A DNA stretch of 14,534 nucleotides. Source: Hydrogenothermus sp. (GTDB lineage: Bacteria > Aquificota > Aquificia > Aquificales > Hydrogenothermaceae). The stretch is from the NCBI GenBank assembly GCA_003978675.1, contig QNYP01000084.1, positions 1 through 14,534 of the forward strand, written 5' to 3'. Both the position numbers and the translations under genes were made by a program. Below, in pieces: positions 7,438 through 14,304 of this stretch (its first letter is position 1; each line of letters begins with the position of its first letter). The notes below the pieces were generated by a model, which saw only the letters and a list, made by a program, of their open reading frames with translations, was not told the DNA's origin and did not search any database.

Positions 7438-7712
7438 ATATATATTTCTACTGATAGGTCTATTTCTTCGAGGATATTTGCAACTTTAATAGCTTCTTCT
7501 AAATCTCCTTCAAAGACCACTGCTTTTCCTTTATTATGAACTTCCCAGGTTAACTTTTCTGCAACTTCATAAGGGCATTTTAAAGCTTTCATTAGTTGAG
7601 CTATGACTTCATCAAAAGTGTGCCAATCATCATCAAATAAAACTACTTTAGCAGGCAAACCAAGTTCTGAGATATTTTTTTCTTCAACTTCCACTTCAAA
7701 ACCTATAGACAT
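7434..7712 (-). CDS. clpS: ATP-dependent Clp protease adaptor ClpS
   Basis: Small adaptor that binds N-degron substrates and hands them to ClpA or ClpC with ClpP. The 92-residue protein shows the ClpS core: PAKVVLFDDDWHTFDEVI (20-37), the helix containing KCPYEVAEKLTWEVHNKGKAVV (45-66) and a closing helix. By comparison with E. coli ClpS, D28-D29 and H59 match the acidic and histidine residues that hold the substrate amino group (D35, D36, H66), the usual N34 is D27, and the gatekeeper M40 is F33. The ATG is preceded on the minus strand by GGAGGC (complement of 7719-7724) at good spacing. The gene is divergent from rpsT and convergent with moaA, sharing CTAA at 7434-7437. The family call is firm; N-degron preference may differ because of the pocket changes. 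Confidence 0.93.
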   Translation of the reverse strand: MSIGFEVEVEEKNISELGLPAKVVLFDDDWHTFDEVIAQLMKALKCPYEVAEKLTWEVHNKGKAVVFEGDLEEAIKVANILEEIDLSVEIYI

Positions 7713-7747
7713 ATACTAGCCTCCAAATTAGCTTTATAAGTTATAAT

Positions 7748-7776
7748 ATTATATAAAATTGAACTATTAGTAAAAA
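7748..7776 (-). promoter_or_regulatory. Possible clpS promoter, overlapping the rpsT promoter
   Basis: On the minus strand a perfect TATAAT (complement of 7748-7753) lies about 35 bases before the clpS ATG. A -35 element is poorly defined: TTTTTA at 7771-7776 with 17-base spacing, or TTTACT at 7769-7774 with 15. The region is very AT-rich, so the match is weak evidence. It is included because clpS has no other upstream DNA from which it could be transcribed. Confidence 0.35.
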
Positions 7777-7787
7777 GTTTGTATAAT
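7759..7787 (+). promoter_or_regulatory. Sigma70-type promoter of the rpsT-tRNA-tilS-ftsH-tatD unit
   Basis: TTGAAC (7759-7764) and a perfect TATAAT (7782-7787) are separated by exactly 17 bases, the best promoter match in the window. Transcription would start near 7794 and give a leader of about 60 bases before the rpsT ATG. No other strong promoter or terminator is seen between here and the end of tatD, so all five genes are probably served by this promoter. Confidence 0.75.
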
Positions 7788-7805
7788 ATAAGCCTTGATT
7801 TAAGA

Positions 7806-7831
7806 GGTCAAATATTGTAAATTATTTGGTC
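7806..7831 (+). promoter_or_regulatory. Potential hairpin in the rpsT leader
   Basis: CAAATA (7809-7814) can pair with TATTTG (7823-7828) across an 8-base loop. Two G-U pairs and a G-C extend it to 9 base pairs (7806-7831). It lies 12 bases before AGGAGGA (7844-7850). S20 represses its own translation in E. coli, so a leader structure could serve that here, but this stem is AT-rich and would be weak at high temperature. Confidence 0.35.
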
Positions 7832-7854
7832 GCTAAAATTTTTAGGAGGAACTA

Positions 7855-8133
7855 ATGGCCAATACAAAAAGTGCTAGGAAAAGAGCTAGACAATCGGAGA
7901 GAAGAAGACTTATAAACAAATACCATATCTCTAGAATGAGAACTGCATTTAAAAGAATAAGAGAGGCTCTCAAAAAGGGAGATGTTGAAACAGCGGAAAA
8001 ACTACTTCCATTAGCTCAAAAGATTGCCTATAGAGCTGCTGCTAAGGGAGCTATTCATAAAAACGAAGCTGCAAGAAGAGTATCAAGATACGCTCAAAAA
8101 ATTAACAAAGCAAAACAAACTGTATCTAAATAA
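7855..8133 (+). CDS. rpsT: Small ribosomal subunit protein bS20
   Basis: bS20 binds 16S rRNA early in 30S assembly and sits at the bottom of the subunit. The 92-residue, strongly basic, all-helical sequence begins MANTKSARKRARQSERRR, the classic S20 start, and continues with NKYHISRMRTAFKRI (21-35), LLPLAQKIAYRAAAKGAIHKNEAARRVSR (50-78) and a lysine-rich end, matching the family over its full length. ATG 7855 follows AGGAGGA (7844-7850), a strong site. It is the first gene behind the promoter at 7759-7787. The next feature is a tRNA only 15 bases after the stop, with no terminator between, so the rpsT mRNA 3' end is probably made by RNase P cutting at the tRNA 5' end. Confidence 0.98.
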   Translation: MANTKSARKRARQSERRRLINKYHISRMRTAFKRIREALKKGDVETAEKLLPLAQKIAYRAAAKGAIHKNEAARRVSRYAQKINKAKQTVSK

Positions 8134-8148
8134 ATTAATAATTTTAGT

Positions 8149-8225
8149 GGCGGTGTAGCTCAGCTGGTTAGAGCACGCGGCTCATATCCGCGGAGTCGCA
8201 GGTTCGAGTCCTGCCACCGCCACCA
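8149..8225 (+). tRNA. tRNA with anticodon CAU: probably elongator tRNA-Met; tRNA-Ile2 (lysidine) is the alternative
   Basis: A full 77-base cloverleaf with encoded CCA. The acceptor stem is GGCGGTG (8149-8155) with CACCGCC (8215-8221), 7 perfect pairs; discriminator A8222, then CCA 8223-8225. The D stem is GCTC/GAGC, the anticodon stem CGCGG/CCGCG (8176-8180 with 8188-8192), the loop CTCATAT with CAT at 8183-8185, the variable loop GAGTC, and the T arm GCAGG-TTCGAGT-CCTGC. It is not initiator: position 1-72 is a normal G-C pair and the anticodon stem lacks the run of three G-C pairs. CAU leaves Met or Ile2. Pairs 4-69 and 5-68 are G-C here, opposite to the C-G pairs that E. coli TilS favours in tRNA-Ile2, and GGCGG starts are common in elongator Met, so I favour Met. 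The adjacent tilS gene keeps Ile2 open. Position 38 is T, where A is usual in both. Confidence 0.96.
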
Positions 8226-8231
8226 TTAAAA

Positions 8232-9605
8232 ATGAATCTTGAAAAGAAATTTCTTAAAGCAATATCAGATTTTAATTTAATATCTCCTGATGATAATCTT
8301 CTAATAGCATTTTCCACAGGTGTAGACTCATCTGTCTTGCTTCATCTTATCTTAAAATTTAAAAATTATCTTAATATTAGAGAAGTTGCCGTTGCTTACT
8401 TCAACCATAGTATAAGAAAGCAGTCAGATGAAGAAGAACTGTTTGTTAAAGAACTTTCTAAGAAACTTGAAATAAAAGCGTTTACAAAAAAGGAAGATTT
8501 ATTTTCATATGCAAAAAAAAATAAACTTTCTCTAGAAGAAGCAGGAAGAAACTTAAGGTATAAATTTTTCACAGAAATTTTACATAAAGAAGGTTTTAAT
8601 AAAGTAGCCACAGCCCATCATCTTTCAGATCTAGCAGAAACTATGGTTCTGTGGTTTCTACAAGGTAGCAAAAATGGACTGAAAGGGTTTAAGCCAAAAG
8701 AAGGAAATATTATTAGACCTATGATATACATAACAAAAGATGAGATTTACGAATATGCCTATGAGAATAAAATAAGATTTTTTGAGGATATTACAAATGA
8801 AGATGAAACTATTCTAAGGAATAAGGTTAGAAAAAGTATAATTCCTTTATTAAAGGAAATAAATCCATCTTTAGAAAATTCTTTATTTAATCTCAGTAGT
8901 TTCTTAAATATTGATGAAGTATTTTTTGATAATTTAGTTAAGGAATATAAGAGTCTATATAAAAGTAAATTTTTAAACTTAAATGAACTCTTACATTTAG
9001 ATAAAGCCATAATTTATAGGATTATAGATAAATGGCTTTTGGAAAACTATAGTATAAAAATATCTTATAAGCAACTTTTTGAAGTATTGAAATTATTAGA
9101 AAAAAATAAAAATTGGCAATTTAAACTCCAAAAAGGATTTATTCTAAAAAAGGAATATGATCTTTTGTATATAGAAAGTAATTATGATAAATCTGTTAGT
9201 TATGAGTATAAGCTTTACCCAAATGATGAAGTGCACATAAAAGAGGCAAATCTTATTATAACTTCAACCATTGAAAACTTTTCAAATATTGATAAATTAA
9301 AATACGCAAAAAATAAAGTTTGTTTTGAATATATTTCACAAATGGAAGAAGGGTTTATTGTTAGGAACAGAAGAAATGGAGATAAATTTGTCCCATTTGG
9401 AAGGTCTTCAGAGAAAAAGTTAAAAGATATATTTATAGACCTTAAAATTCCAAAACTTGAAAGAGATAAAGTGCCTTTAGTTTTATTTCAGGATAAAATA
9501 TTATGGATAGCAGGTTTTTGTAGAAGTGCTTTTTATCCAATAAAAGAAAGCTCAAAAAAAATTATTTGTTTTACTTTAAAGGAGGTAAAAAGTGCAAATA
9601 ACTAA
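8232..9605 (+). CDS. tilS: tRNA(Ile)-lysidine synthetase, long form
   Basis: Attaches lysine to C34 of tRNA-Ile(CAU) with ATP, changing both codon reading (AUG to AUA) and aminoacylation (Met to Ile); essential in most bacteria. The 457-residue protein has the PP-loop ATP-pyrophosphatase motif FSTGVDSS (27-34; SGGxDS family, with T in place of the first G), HHLSDLAETMVLWFLQG (129-145), ILRNKVRKSIIPLL (194-207), and a C-terminal TilS domain at about 376-447 (RNRRNGDKFVPFG, KKLKDIFIDLKIP, RDKVPLV). The C-terminal domains make it the long E. coli-like type. The only sensible start, ATG 8232, is 6 bases after the tRNA CCA and has no Shine-Dalgarno. The 3' end overlaps ftsH by 14 bases, a common tilS-ftsH linkage. 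After tRNA processing the message would be nearly leaderless. Confidence 0.96.
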   Translation: MNLEKKFLKAISDFNLISPDDNLLIAFSTGVDSSVLLHLILKFKNYLNIREVAVAYFNHSIRKQSDEEELFVKELSKKLEIKAFTKKEDLFSYAKKNKLSLEEAGRNLRYKFFTEILHKEGFNKVATAHHLSDLAETMVLWFLQGSKNGLKGFKPKEGNIIRPMIYITKDEIYEYAYENKIRFFEDITNEDETILRNKVRKSIIPLLKEINPSLENSLFNLSSFLNIDEVFFDNLVKEYKSLYKSKFLNLNELLHLDKAIIYRIIDKWLLENYSIKISYKQLFEVLKLLEKNKNWQFKLQKGFILKKEYDLLYIESNYDKSVSYEYKLYPNDEVHIKEANLIITSTIENFSNIDKLKYAKNKVCFEYISQMEEGFIVRNRRNGDKFVPFGRSSEKKLKDIFIDLKIPKLERDKVPLVLFQDKILWIAGFCRSAFYPIKESSKKIICFTLKEVKSANN

Positions 9606-11487
9606 GAGTTTATTTATATGGTTTTTAATAGGTGCATTGATGATACTTGCATTTAATATGTTTGGAACTACTCAGATAGTAGATAATAAAGTCTCATTTA
9701 CTCAATTTGTAGACCTTATTTATGAAGGAAAAGTTAAGGAAGTAACTATAAAAGGAGAAGAGGTTTTAGCGACAACATCGGAAGGTAAAAAAATAGAAAC
9801 AGCTATTCCAAAGGGGTATGACAAGATATATGACATCCTAACGGATAATAATGTTAATGTAAAAGTAATCCCTGTAGAAAACCATGGATGGATAGCTACA
9901 CTTTTAATATCTTGGTTACCTATTATTCTGTTTATTGGACTTTGGATATTTATGATGAGACAAATGTCTGGTGGAGCAAATAGAGCATTTTCTTTTGCTA
10001 AAAGTAAGGCTAAAGTTTATCTAGAAGAAAAGCCAAAGGTTAAACTTGATGATGTAGCTGGAATGGATGAGGTAAAAGAAGAAGTTAAAGAGATTATAGA
10101 TTATTTAAAAGACCCTCAAAAATTTCAAAAGTTAGGGGGAAGAGCTCCTAAAGGTATACTTTTTTATGGAGATCCGGGAGTTGGTAAAACTCTACTTGCA
10201 AAAGCTATAGCTGGTGAAGCAGATGTCCCATTTATTTCCGCTTCTGGTTCTGATTTTGTGGAAATGTTTGTTGGAGTTGGAGCTGCTAGAGTAAGAGATT
10301 TATTTGAAACAGCTAAGAAACATGCTCCTTGTTTAATATTTATAGATGAAATAGATGCAGTTGGAAGGGCAAGAAGTGGGGTTAGTTTTGGTGGCGGACA
10401 TGATGAACGAGAACAAACCTTAAACCAATTGCTTGTTGAACTTGATGGATTTGACTCAAATGAAGGGATAATTGTTATTGCTGCTACAAACAGACCAGAT
10501 ATTCTAGACCCAGCTCTTCTTAGACCAGGGAGATTTGATAGACAAATATCAGTTCCAAAACCAGATGTTAAAGGTAGATATGAAATACTTAAAGTTCATG
10601 TTGAAAAGAAAAATATACCTTTAGCAGAAGATGTAGATTTGATGGTAATAGCAAGAGGAACTCCAGGATTTTCAGGAGCAGATTTAGAAAATGTAGTTAA
10701 TGAGGCAGCACTCCTTGCAGCTAGAAGAAATAAAGAAAAAGTTGGTATGCAGGAATTTGAGGATGCTTTAGATAGAATAATGATGGGACTTGAGAGAAAA
10801 GGTATGGCAATAACTCCTAAAGAAAAAGAAAAAATTGCGTATCATGAGACAGGACATGCTCTTGTTAGTGTAATGCTTGAAAATGCAGACCCTCTTCATA
10901 AGGTTTCTATAATACCTAGGGGAATGGCTTTGGGAGTTACTGTTAATCTTCCAGAGGAAGATAGACATCTATATTCTAAGAAAGACTTAATGGCTAGAAT
11001 ACTACAACTATTTGGTGGTAGGGCAGCTGAAGAGGTGTTTTATGGTAAAGACGGAATTACAACAGGTGCAGAAAATGACCTAATGAGAGCTACAGAGTTA
11101 GCTTATAGAATGGTTGCTTCTTGGGGAATGTTTGATGAAATTGGTCCTATACATGTATCTGTCAATAGAAATGCAGGATTGTTTTCTCCTCAAGGAGAAC
11201 CTCAAATAAGTGAAGAAACTGCTAGAAAAATAGATGAGCAAGTAAACAAAATCCTAAGGGAAGCATATGAAAAAGCTAAAAATATTATAGAAAGCTACAA
11301 GGATGCTGTTGTAGCTATTGTTGAGCTATTACTTGATAAGGAAACTATTACATGTGAAGAATTCTTCGCTATATGTGAACAATATGGTGTTCCTGTTAAA
11401 AACAGATGTAGAAATAAAGAAGTAAATGTAATTTCTGAATCTTCAACACCAGATGCTCCAGCAGGAACATTACCTGACCCTGTGTAA
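9592..11487 (+). CDS. ftsH: Membrane-bound ATP-dependent zinc metalloprotease FtsH
   Basis: Hexameric AAA protease of the inner membrane that degrades damaged membrane proteins and selected regulators. The 631-residue protein has TM1 at about 7-24, a periplasmic domain to about 99, TM2 at about 100-122, then the AAA module: Walker A GDPGVGKT (193-200), pore loop MFVGVG (225-230), Walker B CLIFIDEIDA (247-256) and a second region of homology with arginines at 301-314. The protease domain has the zinc motif HETGH (418-422) and the third-ligand segment GAENDL (492-497, D496). GDPGVGKT and HETGH differ mildly from the common GPPGTGKT and HEAGH but keep every catalytic residue. The start is GTG 9592, with GGAGG at 9581-9585 inside tilS. 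The cytosolic tail after about 605 is variable. tatD follows 16 bases later. Confidence 0.97.
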   Translation: MQITKSLFIWFLIGALMILAFNMFGTTQIVDNKVSFTQFVDLIYEGKVKEVTIKGEEVLATTSEGKKIETAIPKGYDKIYDILTDNNVNVKVIPVENHGWIATLLISWLPIILFIGLWIFMMRQMSGGANRAFSFAKSKAKVYLEEKPKVKLDDVAGMDEVKEEVKEIIDYLKDPQKFQKLGGRAPKGILFYGDPGVGKTLLAKAIAGEADVPFISASGSDFVEMFVGVGAARVRDLFETAKKHAPCLIFIDEIDAVGRARSGVSFGGGHDEREQTLNQLLVELDGFDSNEGIIVIAATNRPDILDPALLRPGRFDRQISVPKPDVKGRYEILKVHVEKKNIPLAEDVDLMVIARGTPGFSGADLENVVNEAALLAARRNKEKVGMQEFEDALDRIMMGLERKGMAITPKEKEKIAYHETGHALVSVMLENADPLHKVSIIPRGMALGVTVNLPEEDRHLYSKKDLMARILQLFGGRAAEEVFYGKDGITTGAENDLMRATELAYRMVASWGMFDEIGPIHVSVNRNAGLFSPQGEPQISEETARKIDEQVNKILREAYEKAKNIIESYKDAVVAIVELLLDKETITCEEFFAICEQYGVPVKNRCRNKEVNVISESSTPDAPAGTLPDPV

Positions 11488-11503
11488 GAAGGAGGAAAAT
11501 TTT

Positions 11504-12268
11504 ATGATAGATACTCACTGCCATTTAGATATGCTTAAATCTGAAGAAGACTTAAAGGAAAGTTTAGAAAGGGTAGATTTTCTTATAACTATAGGATGTG
11601 ATAAAGAAGAAATAAAAAAAGCTATTGAAATAACAAACAAATATGAAAATGTTTATGCATCTATTGGATATCATCCTTATGATGTTAATGAGATTACAGA
11701 CGAAGATTTGAAAGATTTAAAAGAACTCGCGAGAGAAGAAGAAAAGGTTGTTGCAATTGGGGAATGCGGTCTTGATTATTATAGAGATATAACTCCAAAG
11801 GATAAACAGATATATTTTTTTGAAAGGCAAATAGAAATAGCAAAAGAATTAAACTTACCTTTAATTGTCCACTCTAGAGAAGCAAATAGGGACACAGAAG
11901 CTATATTAAAAAATTATGCACCATTTGAAGCAAGTGGAATTATCCACTGTTTTGGTGGAGATTTACAAATGATGGAAAAATGTGTAGATATGGGATTTTA
12001 TATATCTTTTGCTGGTAATATCACATATCCAAAAGCAGAAAGTTTAAGAGAAGTCCTAAAAAAGGTTCCTTTAGATAGACTTCTTTTAGAAACTGATAGT
12101 CCATTTTTAGCTCCACAAAAGAAAAGAGGGAAACCAAATAAACCTTCTTATATTTTTTACACAAGAGATTTTGTTGCAAACTTACTTGGAATTTCTCCTG
12201 AAGAGTTAGAAAAAATAACAGATGAAAATGCAAAAAGACTTTTAAAAATACCTCAATTAGTTTCTTGA
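11504..12268 (+). CDS. tatD: TatD family metal-dependent deoxyribonuclease
   Basis: TatD proteins are TIM-barrel metal hydrolases with DNase, mainly 3' exonuclease, activity, linked to DNA repair or turnover; despite the name they are not part of Tat export. The start is ATG 11504, with AAGGAGG at 11489-11495; an in-frame TTG at 11453 inside ftsH has no ribosome site and adds residues foreign to the family. The 254-residue protein shows all metal ligands: HCH (5-7), E87 in GECGLDYY, H123 in VHSREA, H148 in IHCFGG, and D208 in ETDSPFLAP followed by KRGKPN. Length and motif spacing are normal. It is last in the unit begun at rpsT. Its final 16 bases overlap the 3' end of the convergent GGDEF-EAL gene, and no terminator is visible. 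Which TatD paralogue this is (YcfH/TatD type) cannot be decided. Confidence 0.94.
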   Translation: MIDTHCHLDMLKSEEDLKESLERVDFLITIGCDKEEIKKAIEITNKYENVYASIGYHPYDVNEITDEDLKDLKELAREEEKVVAIGECGLDYYRDITPKDKQIYFFERQIEIAKELNLPLIVHSREANRDTEAILKNYAPFEASGIIHCFGGDLQMMEKCVDMGFYISFAGNITYPKAESLREVLKKVPLDRLLLETDSPFLAPQKKRGKPNKPSYIFYTRDFVANLLGISPEELEKITDENAKRLLKIPQLVS

Positions 12269-14304
12269 TTAAATTTTTTATATATATTAATAATTTCTTC
12301 AGGAGGAACAGGTTTACTAAAATAATACCCTTGTAATTCATCACAGCCTAGTTGTTTCAGATACTCTACTTGTTCTTTAGTTTCTACTCCTTCTGCAACT
12401 GTTTTATATCCAAAAAGTTTAGATAAATTAATTATCGTTTTTACTAGGATTGCACTATGCTCATCATTTGGAACACCATCAATGAAAGATTTATCTATTT
12501 TTATATAGTCCACATTCATTGTTTTTAAATAACTTAAAGAAGAATTTCCAGTTCCGAAGTCATCTATAGATATTACTATTCCTGATAATCTTAATTGTTT
12601 GATTTTTTCTATAATTAGTTCTGGATATTGCATAGCTTCACTTTCTGTTATTTCTATACCAAGTTTTAATTTTTCAAAATTCTTACTGAGAATTTCATCT
12701 TTTAAGAATTTATAAAAATCTGTTTCTAAAAGCTGTTGAATATCAACATTTACATTTACTTTTATATTTTTTATCCCATAGTTTTCCCATATTATGGATT
12801 GCTTTAATACTTCTCTAAAAACCCATTTACCTACTTCTTTTATTAATCCGGTTTCCTCAAGAATAGGAATAAATTCTGCAGGAGATATGAAACCGAGAGT
12901 AGGGGAATTCCATCTAAGTAATGCTTCGAGTCCTGTGATTTTAAAATCTTTTGCTGATACTATAGGTTGATATACAATGAAAAATTCTTTGTTTTCTATC
13001 GCATCTCTTATATGGGATGTAATCTCTGCTTTTCTAATATTTTGCTTAACTATATTTTCATTAGCTATAACAGCAATATTCTTACCAATCTCTTTTCCAT
13101 AGTATAGAGCTATATCAGCAAGTTTTAGTAAATCTGTATAGTTCTTAGCATGTTCTGGAAATTTTGCAATTCCAGCCGTTGAAGTTATATCAATTTTATA
13201 ATTATCTACAAAGAATGGATTAGATAAAACTTTTAAAATCCTTTCTACTTTATTTTTTAATTCTCCATCATTTTTATAACAATATCCTTTTATACATAAT
13301 AAAAATTCATCTCCACCAAATCTTCCTACAAATCCATTTTCTCCTATTTCTTTCTCAAGTCTTGAAGCATATTGTTGAAGAAGTTTATCTCCTATGTAAT
13401 GTCCAAATAAGTCATTTATATCTTTAAAATTATCTGTATCAAACATTACAATTGCAAATTTTTCGTTTTTGTGAATTTTTCTGTTTACTTTTTTTTCAAA
13501 GGAGTGTCTATTAAATACTCCAGTTAGATGATCATAGTATACATAACCTTTTAACTTATCTATCATCTCATTTATTTTTTCTGCAATAGATTTTATTTCA
13601 TCATTTCCAAAGACAGATATTTTTACCTCCAAATTTCCTTTGGATACTTTTTCTAAAACACATGTTATTATTTCTATTCTTCGTGATATATATTTTTTAA
13701 ATATCATATCTATTATAAAGCCTGCACTTATTATGCTTAACATAAATATAAATATAGATTTTGCTAGAGCCCATTTAGCAGACAGAAGTTCTTTTTTAAA
13801 GTTATAAACAACAATAAGGTTTCCATGTTTTATAGGTCTGATAGCTGATATATCCTTGAGAAATATTTTATCTATTGCATATATATATTCATTGTTTTTA
13901 GAAAACAGATACGATATTTTTTCTTTTAAAAGTTTTTTTAAGGGAAATTTTTTTAAAACTTCTTCTATATTTTTTCCTATGTATTTTTTTGATGAAGAAA
14001 AGATAATTTTTCCTCTTTCGTCGGTTAAAAATACTTCTTCTATGTTTTTCATTGTTGAAAGGTACGCAACAACAGCTTCAACCTCTGATAAATTTCCTTG
14101 ATTTATGTTTTTTTCTATGAGCTCAGAAGCTAAAGATAATTTTATTTTTAATTTTTCTACTGTAGATTTTTTCAATTGTCCCAAATAAAAATTAGAAAAT
14201 GATATAGTAAACAAAGATATTGAAAAAATGGCAGAAACAACTAGTGTAAAATAAAATATATGCCTTAATTTAAACCTGATTAATAGCCTAAAAAAATCTA
14301 TCAT
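12253..14304 (-). CDS. Membrane-bound sensor with HAMP, diguanylate cyclase (GGDEF) and phosphodiesterase (EAL) domains
   Basis: A 683-residue protein that could both make and break cyclic-di-GMP. Layout: TM1 about 16-40; extracytoplasmic sensor region about 41-180 with no family I can name, possibly a small Cache-type fold; TM2 about 182-203; HAMP about 203-256; GGDEF about 257-415 with LTGVFNR (260-266), metal aspartates in MFDTDNFKDIND (287-298) and intact GGDEF (330-334); EAL about 425-680 with intact EAL (460-462), VNVNVDIQQL (517-525), EITES (551-555), DDFGTG (581-586), KIDKSF (602-607) and AEGVE (637-641). All EAL metal and catalytic positions that I can place are kept. The inhibitory RxxD site before GGDEF reads GxxG, so product feedback is probably lost. 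The ATG follows AAGGGAAA and overlaps the upstream stop as ATGA, implying coupled translation. Confidence 0.95.
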   Translation of the reverse strand: MIDFFRLLIRFKLRHIFYFTLVVSAIFSISLFTISFSNFYLGQLKKSTVEKLKIKLSLASELIEKNINQGNLSEVEAVVAYLSTMKNIEEVFLTDERGKIIFSSSKKYIGKNIEEVLKKFPLKKLLKEKISYLFSKNNEYIYAIDKIFLKDISAIRPIKHGNLIVVYNFKKELLSAKWALAKSIFIFMLSIISAGFIIDMIFKKYISRRIEIITCVLEKVSKGNLEVKISVFGNDEIKSIAEKINEMIDKLKGYVYYDHLTGVFNRHSFEKKVNRKIHKNEKFAIVMFDTDNFKDINDLFGHYIGDKLLQQYASRLEKEIGENGFVGRFGGDEFLLCIKGYCYKNDGELKNKVERILKVLSNPFFVDNYKIDITSTAGIAKFPEHAKNYTDLLKLADIALYYGKEIGKNIAVIANENIVKQNIRKAEITSHIRDAIENKEFFIVYQPIVSAKDFKITGLEALLRWNSPTLGFISPAEFIPILEETGLIKEVGKWVFREVLKQSIIWENYGIKNIKVNVNVDIQQLLETDFYKFLKDEILSKNFEKLKLGIEITESEAMQYPELIIEKIKQLRLSGIVISIDDFGTGNSSLSYLKTMNVDYIKIDKSFIDGVPNDEHSAILVKTIINLSKLFGYKTVAEGVETKEQVEYLKQLGCDELQGYYFSKPVPPEEIINIYKKFNQETN

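Noticed and set aside
8313..8330. STGVDS in TilS in place of SGGVDS, as a sign of inactivation
   Set aside because: I recall STGVDS in TilS proteins of other bacteria that are presumed functional, and all other motifs are intact.
10168..10191. Unusual FtsH Walker A (GDPGVGKT) as a defect
   Set aside because: GxxxxGKT is preserved, and a similar GEPGVGKT is what I recall from Aquifex FtsH, so this is a lineage trait.
11453..11503. Extended tatD starting at TTG 11453 inside ftsH
   Set aside because: AAGGAGG at 11489-11495 points to ATG 11504, and TatD proteins begin just before the HxH motif, as here.
12021..12344. 107-residue minus-strand open frame across the tatD/GGDEF-EAL junction
   Set aside because: It runs antisense to well-supported genes in both halves, has no recognisable domain and is low-complexity (Leu/Lys-rich), as expected from the reverse of AT-rich coding DNA.
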